Under the pieces are notes generated by a model that saw only the letters and a list, made by a program, of their open reading frames with translations, did not search any database and was not told where the DNA came from. A stretch of DNA of 64,000 bases from Lutraria lutraria (taxonomy: Eukaryota > Mollusca > Bivalvia > Venerida > Mactridae): positions 30,221,843-30,285,842 of the forward strand of contig OZ026838.1 in the NCBI GenBank assembly GCA_964023205.1, written 5' to 3'. Both the position numbers and the translations under genes were made by a program. Below, piece by piece: positions 26,412 through 38,659 of this stretch. How positions within the stretch are numbered: the stretch's first letter is position 1; every line of letters starts with the position of its first letter.

Positions 26412-27290
26412 GTTTGTGTGAGCGTAGCGGGAACGACAACTCTGGGTAGAGATTGGTTAAGGTACTAGTAAGTTCTTTGATAATAATGTGACGCTTATAA
26501 AGGGAATAAGAATCAATAGTACGGATCCATTGCACACACGTAGTAACAAGCAATGCATAGATATACCCTACCCATTGGTGTCCAAAATATAAAATTGTAA
26601 TTGACATGTGTACGAGTATACACTGATGTATATACGTATACTGAAGACACAATCCGATATTTTATGTTTTGATGAAACAACTTCCTTACAATGGAATTCA
26701 GATCCTAGTTCGACCTAGAATATACATAGACACGTAATTAAGTAATATTTTTAGTGTCATCTCACATTTCAGAAACGGTATACACTAGTATACACTACAA
26801 ACATATGCACCTAACTGACATGATAGAAGAGTTTCAGACTGCACAGTGCAGTTTGATACGTTGCTGGCCCATTAGACGCTTGCACATAATTATTGTGGTC
26901 TGTTAGAACGCTTTGTTCATATCAGTGATATTAACACTCGTCAAATGATATATTAATGTTGTACTGAACAGACTTGTTTCTACGAGCGACTGGTCACTAG
27001 TATAAATACGTGACAAACAACCATGCAATGTATGAAGAATATACCGTGTCTATAACTTACAGTCAAACAAATCAGGGTTAGTTCCCTTACACGATATTGT
27101 CACATTATACACTGGTATAAAACACATAGAAATTACACGTGACATACCGTGACATACAGTTGTACGGCATGTCTTTTAGGAATAACCACCCTTTACCGCC
27201 TTACTACAACCCCCCCTAAACGGTCTGGACACAAAAAAATGAACATGTTGATCTCACAATAAAATATAATTTCAAGTTTTCTAAAAATAC
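26412..27290. other. intergenic, no gene recognised
   Basis: No gene, RNA gene or clear repeat is visible in this stretch. Confidence 0.4.
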
Positions 27291-27294
27291 CTAT

Positions 27295-27410
27295 AGGAAT
27301 ATATTACATGTATATCATATAATATAGTATAATACCTATAGGTATATATACAATATCTATATTATATGATATATAGGTATTATACTATGTTATATGATAT
27401 CCATAAAACT
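27295..27410. repeat. AT-rich palindromic stretch
   Basis: Repeated TATCATATAATATAG, ACCTATAGGTATAT and their complements form an imperfect palindrome of about 115 bp. It is low-complexity and prone to cruciform formation. Confidence 0.6.
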
Positions 27411-27740
27411 TGTACATAAAACTGAATGGTCAGGCATAGCTCGAGTAGGCAATACTCATCAATGACGTTCCTCAATAACGATAATGACCGCACCGTAATA
27501 ATCGATGGTCTTCCCGAACATTGAATCTGTTACATAAATCAGAAAGAGTTAATACTGAAAAGTATTTTATGGAGTTATAATGTTCGTTAGGTAGAAAAAT
27601 ATAATCAACTATACGGATTTCCCCTAGATGTGAAATACATGTCATACCATTACTACTATACCATGTGTTATTATGTTGTTTTATGTGTATTTGTAATTTA
27701 CACTTGATGAGATACGTGTATATATGTATAAGTCAATAAA

Positions 27741-27784
27741 CTTACTTACTTACTTATACTTACTTACTTACTTACTTACTTACA
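27741..27784. repeat. (TTAC)n microsatellite
   Basis: About ten CTTA/TTAC units with one interruption. It stands directly at the truncated end of the minus-strand LINE fragment, so it may have been the site or tail of an insertion. Confidence 0.85.
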
Positions 27785-27785
27785 T

Positions 27786-28640
27786 GTACTTATATGTAAA
27801 ATTGTCGCTATCAGGGTCAAATCTTCCGTTTAAATACAATAGAGAACACTTTTGAGAAAATCTATAAAGCTTGCACCTCGGGAATATTTTAAACAGTATC
27901 AATGATAAATCTTTTTGGCAAGTCACACTCATCAATAACGGGTATGAGGTAAGAGTCATCATCACATCTACCGTTAATATCACCCAAAAATATACAGAGA
28001 TCATGATCTGAACCTCTATAAGCGATATTTGTTAAATGATCGAAAAATTCTTGTGTAAATTTTCCGTTAATCGTGTCTTCGGGCGGTAAATAATAGACAT
28101 TTATCAAAAAGCAATATTTCGTTAACTTATGAACAAATTCAATACACATTACATCTCTGAATGATTTATCAAATGTGTTAACATCGAATTGTTCCAACAG
28201 TTCATTTTTTACAAATAGACCAACGCCACCAGATCCGTTGTCATTTGCGCGGATATATTCTGTCTATTATGGCATAATAAGTTTGTCAACTTACAGCCAG
28301 AAAATTATCATTTTTCAACGTTGTTTCTACAACGGCAAATAGATTTACTATTTACTATTATTTGTCTAGGAATCGTTTTACCGTTTTTAAAATTTTGTTT
28401 ACCTGTTCGATGTACCTTCATGGTAATTCCACTTTAGCGAAGACTTGTTGTGGAATATTCCAAACGTTTTCATTTGGTGTTCCCGCGTAATGTTCAGTAT
28501 GTGCACGTTGTTTTCTCGAGAGAATCGCCCAAGTTCATTATTATGATCTTTTGCGTGATCAAGTTCATTTCTCGTACTATATAGATCATCTTCCATGTCA
28601 GCGAGTTTCTTGTACATGGAATACACTTCCTCATTCAAAG
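27786..28640 (-). mobile_element. LINE fragment with ORF1 and endonuclease remnants, decayed
   Basis: On the minus strand, about 28640-28400 encodes a heptad-like coiled coil with ELGRFSRENNVHILNI, the ORF1-type motif of APE LINEs. Next, 28240-27790 encodes an endonuclease (EEP fold): GSGGVGLFVKN, then INVYYLPPED, FLGDINGRCDDD and, in another frame, NGRFDPDSDNF. GD-N of FLGDIN corresponds to the catalytic GDFN of the family. Frameshifts, stops and the missing reverse transcriptase show that it is a dead, truncated copy. Confidence 0.75.
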
Positions 28641-28699
28641 CTTTAATAATATAATTTTTATTTGAGGATACAGTACTTATGAGATCTGAATTTAATTGT

Positions 28700-29813
28700 T
28701 TATATCGTGCACACGTTAGCTATGTATACTCATTAGGTATGATTATAGGTATAAAGTAGCCCATGCAGACAGAATTTTATTTTGTGTCGAATACCTGCGC
28801 GGGCCACTGATTGCTAGTAAAATTATGCACGACATCAGTACTAATTTAACAATTAAAACTCTTCACGAATGTAAATGGAAATCGGAACTATACTGAACAA
28901 AATTTAGAACCGGACGACTAGATTTTTCGTAAACTGGAAGATATCGAAATGTTGATTTAGATTAGATTTACGAATTAGAAAATTTTGTTCAGTATCATGT
29001 TCAGTCGCACGGATATCTGAATATTTTAGATGTAAGTTACACTCTGGTTCTCATGTTTACAAGCATTAATCATACTCGCAGCTCATATATAGATCATTAA
29101 CACAGCGGAAAATAAGTACATAATAAAGTGTACTTACAATGAACATGCAATTTAATTTTGAAATGAACGCTTAGCAGCGTACGGTACAACTTCGTAACTG
29201 TTGTATATTGGAAAATAATTACCTTAATGTAAGCAAGGACTTATATAAGTCCTTGATGTAAGCATTCCTGATAATGAGTAAATAAATTTAATTCTACAAT
29301 ATTCTAAAACAAAAAAATTGTTTAATTGCCCTTTTTGAATATCTTAACAACAGCTATTGCATGATAGCTATATTTTTAAAAATAAATACATAAATGCACA
29401 ACAGACCTATGATTTGTTACCGGACACTCCGATCAAAAGCATCGATCAAAATTCGTTATAAAACTATTAATAATTGCGTTGTAAGAATGATAAAAAATGA
29501 ACTACGCAATTTACTCTTTGCAAATACGCTATCAAGTTAATATCAACTCATTATATTTTAGCTTTGGATATGCAAAATATATACATTTTGTATATTGGAA
29601 ATGATTAACTAAAGATTTAAAGTGTTTCATCTTATCATTACGCAGACTGTTAAGACACTAATAGAGTATGGATATGGTCATGTATGAATTTATCTAAAAC
29701 ATTAAAAACCTGTGAACAAAGGCCATCCTTGGAAAAGACAAATGGTAAACTATAGACAGATGGTCTTTATTGGAAGGTCATTTTGTTCTAAATAATCAAT
29801 GACGGGTTTAATA
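28700..29813. other. intergenic, no gene recognised
   Basis: AT-rich DNA before the left edge of the duplicated block. No feature was recognised. Confidence 0.4.
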
Positions 29814-30762
29814 GAATAGCCTTTATTCAAATTGTGGCCCTTATTCGAAGGTGGTCGCTTACGCAAGTTTGACTGTATATCTTTGAAGAAATCATTATGC
29901 ACGATGAGGCAGGGTTTATCGCAGCGGTTCATACAGTATACATTGAATGAACGGTTTGGTTAAGAAACTTAACTACTGAAATATTGGATTAAGAATAGCC
30001 TTTTCAATGCTAGTACACTACGTCATCGCGCACCTGCCGCTTCTAAGATGAAATGTGTTTTTATAATAAGAACTCGTAAAAGTAAAGGAAAATGATATAG
30101 CGCACCAAGGAATGGCTATTGCAACAACAGTAGTTGTAAAAACAGTTCATGATGTTAATGTCTCATCTAGGCGCGAAAAAGGGATAAAGTATTTTTCTGA
30201 AGGTCCCACCCGGATGTTTGCCACAAAAATGCAAAAAACTTTATCCCGTTTTCAGGCCTTATAACTTCAATATTTCTTCACAACCATATATCACAGAGCT
30301 GTAAATCCTTGTTGTTACATCATTTTAAATTACTTATATGATTTCATACAAAATAAGGCAATTAATTTACCTGTGACTCGAGAGATGATGTTTACAGATA
30401 GAAGGTCCGGGGGAGATCAACTGTTGACGTAATGTACTACCATTGATTTTGCCAAGTACAAATGTTCCTTTTGTACTAAGATACTGCAGTCTTTAAAAAA
30501 TTTTTTTGAGTCGTGCCCTACTGATTCAGGCAGTATTTTGCATTCATTCCACACTCATTAATCTGAGATTCGAGGGCATTTAATAAATTCGTAAAACGGC
30601 TTTAAAAATGATATTTTCGGTCGTGATCTTTCAAATATTTTTATATAGCTAATACTCTGCACGCATATTATATCACTTGCCGCGCACGCTTTTCTCGTGC
30701 TCGCTACGCCTCAGTTGAACTGATTACGTGTTGTTATATTGCCTACTTTAGCGTGCTAAAAC

Positions 30763-31829
30763 TTTGCGGACTTGAAGTTAGAGCAGGGGGTATATTGCAA
30801 AATTCGTTCGAAACTCGGTTATTCTGCAACCGATATCTATGCGGATTTGCAGAGAGTTTATGAAGAAAATGCCCTACAATATGGTCCGGTCGCAAACTGG
30901 GTACGTCACTTTAAAGAAGGGAGAGAGTCTGTTGAAGACGATGAAAGAACGGGTCGCCCTGTCGCAGCCACGTCCGATAAAGAAACGTCTGTAATAAAGG
31001 AACTAATTGAGACTGATGCAAGGTATACAGTGGAAGAGCTAGCGCAGGTTTCGGGCATTAGTTCGTTATCAGTTTACCGTATATTATCTGTTCGACTAGG
31101 GTTAAAAAAAGTATGTGCAAGATGGGTCCCCCATATGTTAACATAGAAGCAGAAGGAAAAGCGAGTTGAATTAGCTTAAAAAATCGTTGAAAAATTTGAT
31201 CAATTCGACGATCGACGTTTAATGGAAATTGTTACAGGTGATGAAACTTGGATTTATTATTTTGAGCCGGAAAACAAAGAAAAAAAGTTTTGCCTCAGAC
31301 GGTAACCGGCCGGTTATCGCACGGAGAATCAATGTACTGTATTTTCTTTGATGGCCATAGTCCAGTGCTTCAAGTACCTGTCCCGAAAGGTTCGTCGGTG
31401 ACTGAAAAGTTTTATAAGGAACAGGTTCTTGAAAAAGTCGTTAAAGTATACACAGAACGACGCCCGCGCACAGGCACACGGGGACTTCACTTACTCAATG
31501 ACAGAGCGCCGGCGCATAAATCAGCTGTTATAGCTAATTATTTGCAGGAAATTAAACTAAAAACCATTCAACATCCACCATACAGCCCAGATCTTGCCAC
31601 TTGTGAATTTCGGTTGTTTCCAAAGTTAAAAGAAATGCTCGCAGGTCGCCATTACGAATCTAGAACCAGCTAGTATATATACATGTGCATTGGCTGTAGC
31701 GTCTATCAATGTATGAAACACATACCAGCTTCGGACTATCGTGGGGCTTTCCGAAAACGGATAGAACGTTGCATAAGGGTTATTACTACACAGGGAGAGT
31801 ACTTTGAGGGACTGACAGAGAAAAAGTAG
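30763..31829 (+). pseudogene. mariner transposase pseudogene, copy 1
   Basis: Remnant of a mariner-family DNA transposase with an N-terminal helix-turn-helix region (YSATDIYADLQRVYEENA, WVRHFKEGRESVEDDERTG) and a DD34D catalytic core. The first Asp is kept in TGDETWIYYF and the second in LLNDRAPAHKS. The third, 34 residues later, is changed to Glu (PDLATCEF). Where copy 2 has ATG, this copy reads TTT (30763-30765). An in-frame TAG sits near 31144, a frameshift near 31290, and a further TAG after ESRTS. The C-terminal words SDYRGAFRKRIERC and GEYFEGLTEKK lie beyond it. The copy is dead. Intact terminal repeats were not identified. Confidence 0.9.
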
Positions 31830-32037
31830 AAGGTGAGCTCCGTGAAACTATTTCACGAATTTATGAAATGCCCCTCGTATATAGTCATTTTCACTGTGTT
31901 AACGTACATTTTTAAAATCAAACATTGAGTTGACAGTCTTATATGGATGTTCAGCTCACAGGCGCACGATACACTGAATGAGTGAACGGATTCAACCGGG
32001 CGTCTATGGTTGAGCTAATGTGAATTCAAAATTTAAT

Positions 32038-32073
32038 TACCGGAGATTGAGCCAGTGACGTCGCTGAATATAC
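32038..32073 (+). promoter_or_regulatory. conserved 36-bp promoter block of BTB gene A (CRE-like)
   Basis: TACCGGAGATT, then TGACGTCG (CRE-like, 32056-32063) and GAATATAC. It is conserved before all four genes at a fixed 99-102 bp from the 5' exon donor, once the insertion in A is removed. The conservation and position suggest the core promoter. No start site is known. Confidence 0.55.
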
Positions 32074-32093
32074 ATCAGGCTGCAAACTTGACT

Positions 32094-32147
32094 CGTTCTA
32101 TACATAGCGTGACGTCACTACATAGCGCTGCCGTAGTGTACACATTG
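32094..32147. mobile_element. 54-bp insertion with 9-bp target duplication
   Basis: Flanked by AACTTGACT on both sides (32085-32093 and 32148-32156). The corresponding site before gene C has one AACTTGACT and no insert. Its ends, CGTTCTATACATAGCGTGAC and CCGTAGTGTACACATTG, match those of the 335-bp insertion at 33147-33481, so it is an internally deleted form. It lies in the predicted 5' exon of gene A. Confidence 0.85.
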
Positions 32148-32682
32148 AACTTGACTGACATCCGCCGTGGTTACATCCCAAATTTTCACGATTAACATTG
32201 AATGTTTCTATGTCTAACAGTCTATTTTAACAACCAAGGTACGTAAGATAGTCTTTTTGCAATGTAAATTTATATTGATCTAATACTAGAATTCCAACGT
32301 TGTTATAATTGTACATAACGCGAATTTCATGGTTATTTTGAAAACGAAAGTAGACCTACCTTCGATTCTTAGTTTTGTCAAAAATTGTTATTCATATTAC
32401 TCAAATAGCAAATTAATGACAATTCAAGAAATGACGAATTATAAACACAATGAACAAACAAATGACTGACTGATTTACCCATGTTATGATTGGTCGAATG
32501 ATATCAAAAACTTAAAAAGCTCATACAAGATGATAAGTGACTGATAAGAACATGATAAGCTGTATATTATGTCGTCATTTGTCAGCATTTATTGAAAACA
32601 TTTCGTACTCATTATAATATCAAGAGCTATACATGAATCATTGATGTATCAAAATTATTTTAGCAATCTATTTCAGATCAAA

Positions 32683-34682
32683 ATGGCACATCTCAAAAAT
32701 GAAAACGTCTGGCAAGAGACCCGTGCATTTGAGGAAACAAATCTGCATATGCTCAATAACAAGGTGCTGTGTGATGTAACCTTTTTAGTAGGAAGTAAGA
32801 AAGAAGAGATTAGAGCCCATAAATTTATGTTGACAAGTCGAAGTCCAGTTTTCTTTACCATGTTCTGCGGTGCTATGTCAGAGACAAAAAACACAATTGA
32901 AATTGTTGATATTGAATCGGAGACAATGAATTCTCTCCTAAGGTAGCTTTTTTATAGCATATTAATTCAATCAATGGCATCAGAAATAAAATTTAAAATC
33001 TGTTACTTCAGTCAGAAAATAAATCCAAGATGCCCATACATAGTATATAATACTAACTCTCTTCATAAAAATGTACACATACTCACAAAAGGTTTTGAAA
33101 CAGTCTTGTCTTTTGAATGAATTGACAATTCAATCTGTGTTCATATCGTTCTATATATAGCGTGACGTCACTACGTTTGTCTAACCTCTATACATAAAAC
33201 TGATTACTATCCACATTTAGATAGTTATACATACGCTAAAAGTATAGTTCCGCGGAAGGATTAAAAATGTCAAAACAACCATATCGGTTGTATGTTATTA
33301 ACAAATTTGTTTAGTTATGTAAAATTAATACGTAGTACCATTTCTATTCTTATGCTTTTGTGACATCACGCTATGCTATTGTTTATAATTTCCATTTTGT
33401 AAGTAGTTCCTGCAACTACCCATAATGCCCCGAGCAGAATAACACAGGTCAGTGCATAGCGCTTCCGTAGTGTACACATTGGTGTTCATATACCAACTGA
33501 TTTGAGATTGGCCCAAAGTAAGTTTATGTCATGACATTGTCCATACATTATACTTGTATCATTCATTTTGTAGTAAAGTTTGCTTAATATTTGATGAATA
33601 TTAATTGATTGAAATTGAAGTGTTGTCACATTTCCAGGTTTATTTACACAGAGGACTGTGTGGTTAATGGAGAGTCTGTAATGGCATTGTTGTATGCATC
33701 AAAGAAGTATGATATAAAACGTCTTGAACAGAAATGCCGGGAATTCTTGTCAGAGCAAATGAGTTGTGATAATGTCTGTTCTATTTTTACTCAAGCTCAC
33801 TTGTTTAGTGAAATGGATCTTAGAAAGAAATGCTTTGACTTTATCCTTGCCAATGGTCATGAAGTCTTACAGTCTGATAGCTTTGTAACCTTATCAAAAG
33901 AATTACTCAAAGAAATTCTGGAGTCAGATGACATGCATGCAGAAGAGGTGGATATTTACAAGTGTTGCAAAAAATGGGCAATATATCAGATAAGACAGTC
34001 GGCTGAAAATAAAAAGATCAGTCCCACAGACATAAGAAACACATTGGGGGAATTACTCTATCTAATTAGATTCCCAACAATGAGCATTGAAAAATTCAGT
34101 TCAGAAGTTTCTAATGATGACATTTTATCACCACCTGAAATTATCAAGATATTTCAATACTTTGTTCACCCATCAAATTGTGAAGGCATTAAGTTTAGGA
34201 GAATGAGTAGAATTGTTTATAAAAGAAAGATTTTTAGAAGACACCAAAAACAAGGCAACAACTCTCAATGGGGTTATCAAGGAGCACCAGATGCCATTGA
34301 CTTTGTTGTTTCACAAAAAGCAATGTTTAATGGCGTTGGTATATATTCACCAAACGGAGATGGGACTGTCATGGGCACAGTTAGTATACTAAGGAAAGAT
34401 AAATCTATTATTACACAAAAAGCGGTTAAAATATCTTATTGTTCATCAAAGCACGAAGAAGAAGTCCTGTTTAATGATGAAGTAACTCTTGAACCAAATA
34501 ATAAATACACCATTAAACTTGAGTTAATTGGACATAACACCTATGGTGGAAGTGATGGACATAAAACAATCAGTAAGGGCAACTTCTGCATTAAGTTTAG
34601 TGACAGTAATGAATGTAAAAATGGTACTAATGTAACTAATGGGCAAATTCCATTTCTGATACTTGGTGTCAGAGAGGATTAG
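32683..34682 (+). CDS. BTB-BACK-PHR protein A (BTBD3/6-like)
   Basis: Coding exons 32683-32942 and 33638-34682 join in phase 2 (CTAAG|GTAGCT, TTTCCAG|GTTTATT) to give 434 aa. A non-coding exon ends at 32238 (CCAAG|GTACGTAAG) and joins at 32677, six bases before the ATG. BTB spans about residues 20-120 (NKVLCDVTFLVG, AHKFMLTSRSPVF), BACK about 125-230 and PHR about 285-434 (DAIDFVVSQKA to GQIPFLIL). In the family, BTB binds Cullin-3, and the PHR domain contacts substrate or partner. First of four tandem paralogs. Intron 2 carries the 335-bp insertion. The linker before PHR and the segment after AIYQI differ from the other copies. Orthology to one vertebrate BTBD gene is not decided. Confidence 0.92.
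33147..33481. mobile_element. 335-bp insertion in intron 2 of gene A
   Basis: Flanked by GTGTTCATAT at 33137-33146 and 33482-33491. Intron 2 of gene C has the single, uninterrupted site. It begins CGTTCTATATATAGCGTGAC and ends CCGTAGTGTACACATTG, like the 54-bp insertion at 32094. ATAGCGTGACGTCAC near the left end is inverted as GTGACATCACGCTAT near 33360. No coding capacity. A 9-10 bp target duplication is a clue to class, but the class is not decided. Confidence 0.85.
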
Positions 34683-35100
34683 GTCTGGCAATATCATACA
34701 TGTATACAATGAAATCCCTGCTTTAATTGAATACAGTGTATAATGATCTTGATAATTTTTCTTTTGAAACATTATAAACTGTCAGATTTGTGAAACAGTA
34801 TTGTATATTAAGGTATTTTTGTATACAGAAAGATCTTATTTTGTATCACTCCAAAACAAAATACAAAGTAGTCAAATTATATGATTTTAAATTCATGGAA
34901 TCACAATGAGTATGTGTGACAGTGTACTATTATGAACAAGGATTTAACAGCCTGGAGTATCCTTTCCAGGGTTCTCGAGATGACTGGTACACATCAAGAT
35001 AAGAAATAATGAGGCTTTCTATGATTCAATCCATTGACTTTGTAATTTATTTTCACTACATGTTCAGTTGTATTTCATTGTAACAAATATTATGTGGTTT

Positions 35101-35106
35101 AATAAA
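35101..35106 (+). terminator. polyadenylation signal of gene A
   Basis: AATAAA (followed by GATCAGG) 419 bases after the stop. The aligned position is AATAAA after B and ATTAAA after C and D. Confidence 0.6.
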
Positions 35107-35910
35107 GATCAGGTAGAAAATGCTGACCCATGTGTATTGTGATATTTATCCATGATAAAACCTTGACATCCAGATTGAACTATGTCAAACTTGATCAGAA
35201 TTTCAGAAATTATAATCAAGAAAATCATTTGTGATTTTTAGAGCTAACAAGCTCCAATAATTTCAATACTGATAGATGGACAACAAACACCTAGGTGATT
35301 ACACAATCTGACTAAAGTATTCGATCTTCCTTACGGCAAGATCTGATGACGGCCTAAACCAAATTCTATTTTCAAAAGTCGGAATTTTCATGATCACTAT
35401 TTATATCTATTTATAATTCAGCCAATCGTATAACTCGTTTCATCGGTACTTTGGCCGAATGAACTTTCTACCTGACGATGTTATTTAAACGTTAGTAAAC
35501 ATTAAATTACGTATAACATATTTGTCTGCAACCACTTTTTGATTTTTTTAGTAATCCTGATCGATTCGGCCATAGTAGTATAGAAAATTTAGTAAACACG
35601 CATGTCACATGGGCGCTATCATTACATTTAGTTGCGTAAGAATAGGTGTTCGTGATAACTACAAGTCAAATACCGTTTTTTACTGCGGTTAAAAATAGAA
35701 TCAGATCACTTTCAGAATTATGAAAGTAAGGCGCTGATTGGCTAGTGGAAAAGGTCACCTGAGGTGACCTTCTATAGGTCGTCTTCAGATCCTCATAGCG
35801 TAGCGGGTTTGATGATATGATTTTAATCAGATTGGGTGATTACAGTAGCACTAACTTTAAGTACTTGGTGTAGGGATGAGCTAAAATATCATACCAGCTG
35901 CAGCAAAATA

Positions 35911-36863
35911 CAGTAAAACTTCGTTATTACGAGCATCAATATCACAAGCACTAGACTTATCTCGAGGAGATCTTGAAGTCCCGACAATTTTTGTTCTATC
36001 TCGTATATAAATGTCCATGTTTATTACGAGCATCGTTATCTCGATATCTCGAGCACATATCACGGTCCCTTGACTAATTTTTAAGCGTTAATTACCAGAT
36101 TTATCTCGAGGAATGTCATATTGGAGTGGATATTGTTCACACCTGCATGTCAACCAGCGAATGCCGTTTTTTCTACACGTATAAATTGGGCAATAAAAGA
36201 ACAAATCTTAATCGAGTACTTTGTTTTTCACACCTTGTTAAAATTGGACAATGCACTCAGTGACTTAAATGACAATGAAACTTGATTTGTTTTTTTGCAA
36301 GTTTGCAGTCATTTTTTAAGTATCAAATACTTACGATTTATGGTAATAATCTTAATTATAAAAACTTAATTACAAGACTGGAAAGCATATACCAATACAT
36401 ATACGCAGATAAATCTATGATTCACTTACTGCTATCAATAAACAGAAAAAATGTCACACAAAAACATAATATGAGAAATCCAGTGAAGGACTCATTTTCT
36501 ATTAGCTTAATTCAGACATAACTATATGGCATTGATATACATATGTAAGTAAATTTCACGTTGTGTCACTATTACGTTTCACCGTATGTCAATAACACTA
36601 TTTTCGGACAAGGTCTTGCACAACTGAAAACACACGAACATATGCATATTTATGGATAAAGAACTTTACTTAAATGATCGTTGCATATTTTATACATTCA
36701 ATAAACATATATTTTCATCTTATACATCATGGCATACATTTGACAAAAGCATTTCATAGTATTACTGTAAATTTGCCCGTCAACGGGCATGATAGTATTG
36801 ATACTCAGTTTATTTTTCATTCAACGAACAAAACCTGTTTATTACGAGCACCAGGTTATACAG
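35911..36863. mobile_element. TA-flanked element with pogo/Tc1-like ends
   Basis: The homologous downstream flanks of genes B and C lack this stretch and continue directly from GCAGCAA into the next block. It starts TA|CAGTAAAACTTCGTTATTAC and ends ATTACGAGCACCAGGTTATACAG|TA, with loosely inverted ends. The TA flanks fit Tc1/mariner/pogo-type insertion. Inside are repeated TTACGAGCA words and no transposase. Confidence 0.5.
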
Positions 36864-36869
36864 TATATA

Positions 36870-37243
36870 TACAGTATACAGTAAAACCTCACTTATGATA
36901 ATCACTGATTTTCAGACCAATTTTCATTATTTCCCAATATACAATGATAATTCTTCTTCGTATTTCCAAGTTTTATTAAAATTATTCATGTAAATAAATT
37001 GTATTAACGTTAAACAGAACTGATGATAAATTACCAGTAACTTTCATTACATATTCACGGAATATTTTAATAACAATTCTATCAAAAACACATTGTCCAA
37101 TCCAATGTACTTTTTATTTTAACACTCACTGAAAGGACCAGCATGATTACCTGAAGGCTGTTGCTAAGGCAAGCCTTATTATGTCACAAGTCAGTGAAGA
37201 ACACCATAGAGTTAGCTTGTTCATATTGTCTTCCATTAATTAC
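36870..37243. other. shared downstream flank of the BTB units
   Basis: This stretch aligns with the flank after B (about 47290-47960) and after C (about 57060-57740), for example CACTGAAAG and AGTCAGTGAAGAACACC. It has no gene and is part of the duplicated unit. Confidence 0.6.
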
Positions 37244-38640
37244 TCAAGTTATTCGTTTACTAAGATTAGAATAACCTACACCAGCACAAGTTAACACAAG
37301 TTTTTCTCCTCCAAGTTTTAAATCTTCTTCCTCTTCCTTTAATTCAACAATTTCTACTTTAAACATAACTTGGAAAAAGTCTCTTATATGCCGCAAGTAC
37401 TGAATTCTAGAACAATAAAAACATTTTACAATTTAACAAAGACAGACAGAAATCAAACACTTAAGATATTTTGTAGATATTGCTTTAAATAAGGTACAAT
37501 CAAAATTATGTCAGAGAAAACAACAGAGAACAATTTCCAGTAAGTTTTAACAACAAATTGATATCTACCAGTATCAAGTGAAATATATATTCCATTGATA
37601 CAAGTAAAGTTTCATCAGGTTTTATGCCCTTTTCAACAGTCAGAAATATATGAGGTGGACAGTTCACCTAACCATTGCTCCTGGGAAGAACCAGTACTAG
37701 ACTCCCATCCTCTGTAAGAGACTGCCTACTTTCTCACATAAAGAGATATGGTTGGAAGCTGGGCTCGAACCTACAACCCTCTGTCAGTGAGAGGTTACAG
37801 TGATTTGAAGTCAGCGACCTTAACCACTTAATCACAGAGGCAGGTCGATACAAGTAATAGGTTAACAGTAATACGGAACATCTGGGTAATCTAAAGTAGA
37901 AGAAACAAGAGCTCCGCGGTCGGAGACATATGCCCCTAATAAATTCACTGAGAAATCATTCACATTCAGTTAACTGGTCTGACTTTATTCCATTTGTAAA
38001 CACGGAGGTGTAGAATATTGTTTCAGATCAGACACACAAAATGTAACACATTTAAAAACTTGTATTGTTTAAACTACTACCCGTAAGTATATTTTCAGAA
38101 TTGAATCAAATCTTACGTGTAGTCTGTAAGTTGTCCTGTTTGAACCTTTGAAACGTCTTTTTGACCAAGTACCATCATTAAAGCTGTAATACTCTGTGTT
38201 ATGGAATCAACACAGCCTCCCTAAAAACACAACTCAAATTCATGACTAAAATAAACACCAACATATAAGAGTCTCCTATTCCTCACCTACTTACAGTATA
38301 TAAAAGCAGATGTAATTGATATGTAACTTTTGTGAACAGGTGCTTCTTCAGTAATTGTTTAGGTCCTTATTTAATGTATCAGTCAGGCAAAAATTATATG
38401 ATTCTATACCCAATATTTGGACATGAGGTACATTTTGTAACATGGCTGAATTAACAATAGATAGGACACTTTCCCAAGATCTTCAGGAACACTGGGCCCC
38501 TTATCCGATTCTTTAGGATTTGAGATTTGTTCAGCAGCATAAAATGCTCCTTCCTAATTCTCTGCACCTAGCGTTAGTCCAACTTCAGGTGACCAGAATA
38601 ACGAAAGTATAAATGCGATTGAAATATTTCTGGTCCAAGA
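37244..38640 (-). pseudogene. RCL1: RCL1 3' fragment, unit A
   Basis: RCL1 (RNA 3'-terminal phosphate cyclase-like, an 18S rRNA processing factor) is recognised by its C-terminus. On the minus strand, exon 38220-38117 encodes GGCVDSITQSITALMMVLGQ to LTDYT and ends in a GTAAGA donor. Exon 37406-37244 continues in phase with IQYLRHIRDFFQVMFKVE to GVGYSNLSKRIT and a stop. Both are open. The preceding exon, about 38640-38430, is recognisable (SPEVGLTLGAE, VPEDLGK) but has an in-frame TAG at 38556-38554 and loses similarity at its edges. Nothing of the N-terminal two thirds was found, so this is a gene fragment convergent to BTB gene A. A SINE sits in the intron. Confidence 0.85.
37608..37846 (-). 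mobile_element. tRNA-derived SINE, family 1, copy 2
   Basis: A 239-bp element in minus orientation with an 11-bp target duplication GATACAAGTAA (37597-37607 and 37847-37857). The tRNA-like head lies at the right end (read backwards: GCCTCTGTGATTAAGTGGTT, GGTTCGAGCCC). The same insertion is present after gene B but not after gene C. Confidence 0.9.
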
Positions 38641-38659
38641 TTGAATGCGTCAGAGACAA

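Larger units (their letters stand above)
29814..32943 (+). repeat. segmental duplication, upstream copy (pairs with 48943-54600)
   Basis: From GAAT(A/G)GCCTTTATTCAAA onward, this block matches 48943-50628 and 53221-54600 almost base for base. It carries the dead mariner, the promoter block and the BTB exon of genes A and C. The left edge begins with a minus-strand terminus-like sequence (CAGTCAAACTTGCGTAAGCG read backwards near 29872), so a transposon end may mark the breakpoint. The only large difference is the 2.6-kb insertion in the second copy. Confidence 0.9.

Noticed and set aside
30763..31829. SETMAR-like host gene
   Set aside because: Only the transposase part is present, with stops and a frameshift, and no SET domain is nearby.
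32673..32894. Antisense open frames over the BTB exons (also at 42593, 54330 and 60919)
   Set aside because: They are shadows of the conserved BTB coding exon, and all copies mirror the plus-strand codons.
37244..37406. Intact RCL1 gene in unit A
   Set aside because: The last two exons are open, but the exon before them has an in-frame TAG and decays, and no N-terminal exons were found up to gene B.
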